This document shows positions 41,784 to 42,124 of a stretch of 42,124 nucleotides of DNA, piece after piece; the first letter of the stretch is position 1; every line of letters starts with the position of its first letter. The stretch comes from CAZSAT01 sp964604675 (lineage in GTDB: Bacteria > Myxococcota_A > UBA796 > CAJQPC01): positions 1 through 42,124 of the forward strand of contig CAZSAT010000061.1 in NCBI GenBank assembly GCA_964604675.1. The letters run 5' to 3'. The notes under the pieces were generated by a model. That model searched no databases and had not been told where the DNA came from. It worked only from the letters and a program-made list of their open reading frames with translations. A program made the translations under genes and the position numbers.

Positions 41784-42033
41784 CGTAGAAGGGCACGGCG
41801 GGCTGGAAGGTGGCCTCACGGACGCTCACGTCGCCGTCCTCGAAGAGGTGGTGACCGAGTGCTCCGAGGGGGCCGCTGACGACGTAGAGGATCAGGTAGC
41901 GCCAGTCCCAGGCCGCCAGAGCCGCCACCGGCCCGCCCCAGAAGAAGACGAAGCTCACCCCGTGCACGACCAGGTTGCCCCGGGCCGTGTGCCGCACGAC
42001 GAAGCGCTCCCAGTCGAGCGGAGCCGGCCCCAC
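41704..42033 (-). CDS. Mpo1-like/DUF962 small membrane protein
   Basis: A 109-residue protein with two hydrophobic segments (VHGVSFVFFWGGPVAALAAW and YLILYVVSGPLGALG). It has the family-like histidines VRHTARGNLVVHG and GHHLFEDGD. In yeast, Mpo1 is an iron-dependent dioxygenase that shortens 2-hydroxy fatty acids; the bacterial relatives are mostly uncharacterised. GTG 42033 directly follows the TGA of the upstream gene. The 3' end overlaps the RND gene tail by 80 bases on the opposite strand. The assignment is by motif pattern only. Confidence 0.5.
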   Translation of the reverse strand: MGPAPLDWERFVVRHTARGNLVVHGVSFVFFWGGPVAALAAWDWRYLILYVVSGPLGALGHHLFEDGDVSVREATFQPAVPFYVTVMFWKLARGRWGDEIARARAALDR

Positions 42034-42124
42034 TCAGAAGCTCCTGGCTCCGGCCGCGCGTCCATCCTTGCGGGGATCCGCGGCGCCGACGAAGTGGTCG
42101 TCGACCCTCATGACCGCCTGCACC
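42034..42124 (-). CDS. C-terminal tail, probable gamma-glutamyltransferase
   Basis: Only the last 29 residues are inside the window. They read VQAVMRVDDHFVGAADPRKD and then GRAAGARSF before the stop. GAADPRxDGxAxG close to the C-terminus is typical of gamma-glutamyltransferases, which cleave glutathione and related gamma-glutamyl compounds outside the cytoplasm. Its TGA is directly followed by the GTG of the Mpo1-like gene, so they are co-transcribed. The call rests on a short motif and cannot be checked further here. Confidence 0.5.
   Translation of the reverse strand, partial: VQAVMRVDDHFVGAADPRKDGRAAGARSF

Noticed and set aside
1..42124. tRNA, rRNA, riboswitch, IS or prophage elements
   Set aside because: None of the characteristic sequences or genes was seen on either strand.

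Overview
The window is about 42 kb of very GC-rich DNA (roughly 70% by eye), densely packed with genes. It looks like a draft contig from a predatory or myxobacterial-type organism (Myxococcota or a relative). Support for this is indirect: many short-signal lipoproteins, one MopE-type Asp-rich calcium-binding-like lipoprotein, a tricorn-like protease, TPR-rich secreted proteins, an orphan microcompartment-shell-like protein, a nickel superoxide dismutase, and frequent GTG/TTG starts. No rRNA, tRNA, CRISPR array or insertion sequence was seen. No stretch over 300 bases lacks a gene; the longest gaps are about 80-110 bases.

Layout. (1) 1-4843: truncated thioredoxin reductase, divergent epoxyqueuosine reductase QueG, a rhomboid-TPR protease and an unknown protein. 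(2) 4845-16295, minus strand, probably one long transcript or several: MATE exporter, GNAT acetyltransferase, TPR protein, peroxiredoxin, GHMP kinase, tricorn-like protease, VWA lipoprotein, TPR membrane protein, family 2 glycosyltransferase. (3) 16310-19085, plus: a secreted esterase and a lipoprotein ending in a thioredoxin-like domain whose first redox residue is encoded by an in-frame TGA. An excellent SECIS-like hairpin follows the TGA, so this is almost certainly a selenoprotein that a standard annotation would cut short. (4) 19092-22458, minus: FAD oxidoreductase, an 83-residue protein, an archaeo-eukaryotic-primase-like protein and a DUF2461 protein. The DUF2461 gene is broken by an assembly gap (10 Ns between two copies of a 31-base contig overlap). 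(5) 22566-29235: MopE-type lipoprotein, radical SAM protein, Cys-rich lipoprotein, SodX/SodN pair, BMC-like shell protein, degenerate kinase-receiver protein and two more lipoproteins.

(6) 29314-41783 is the most striking region: thirteen plus-strand genes with no intergenic space, nearly all joined by ATGA/GTGA-type overlaps. They encode four Rieske oxygenases, two ferritin-like diiron proteins, a 2Fe-2S ferredoxin (carrying a one-base frameshift), a sterol-desaturase/fatty-acid-hydroxylase family membrane protein, three acyltransferase-like proteins (GNAT-like, hexapeptide, E2/CAT-like), a SAM methyltransferase and an RND/MMPL exporter. This has the form of an oxidative tailoring and export pathway for a lipid- or terpenoid-like molecule. 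The substrate is not identifiable from the window and no scaffold-forming enzyme is present. A convergent Mpo1-like (DUF962) gene and the tail of a probable gamma-glutamyltransferase close the window.

The two points most worth following up are the selenoprotein at 17196-19085 and the thirteen-gene oxygenase cluster at 29314-41783.
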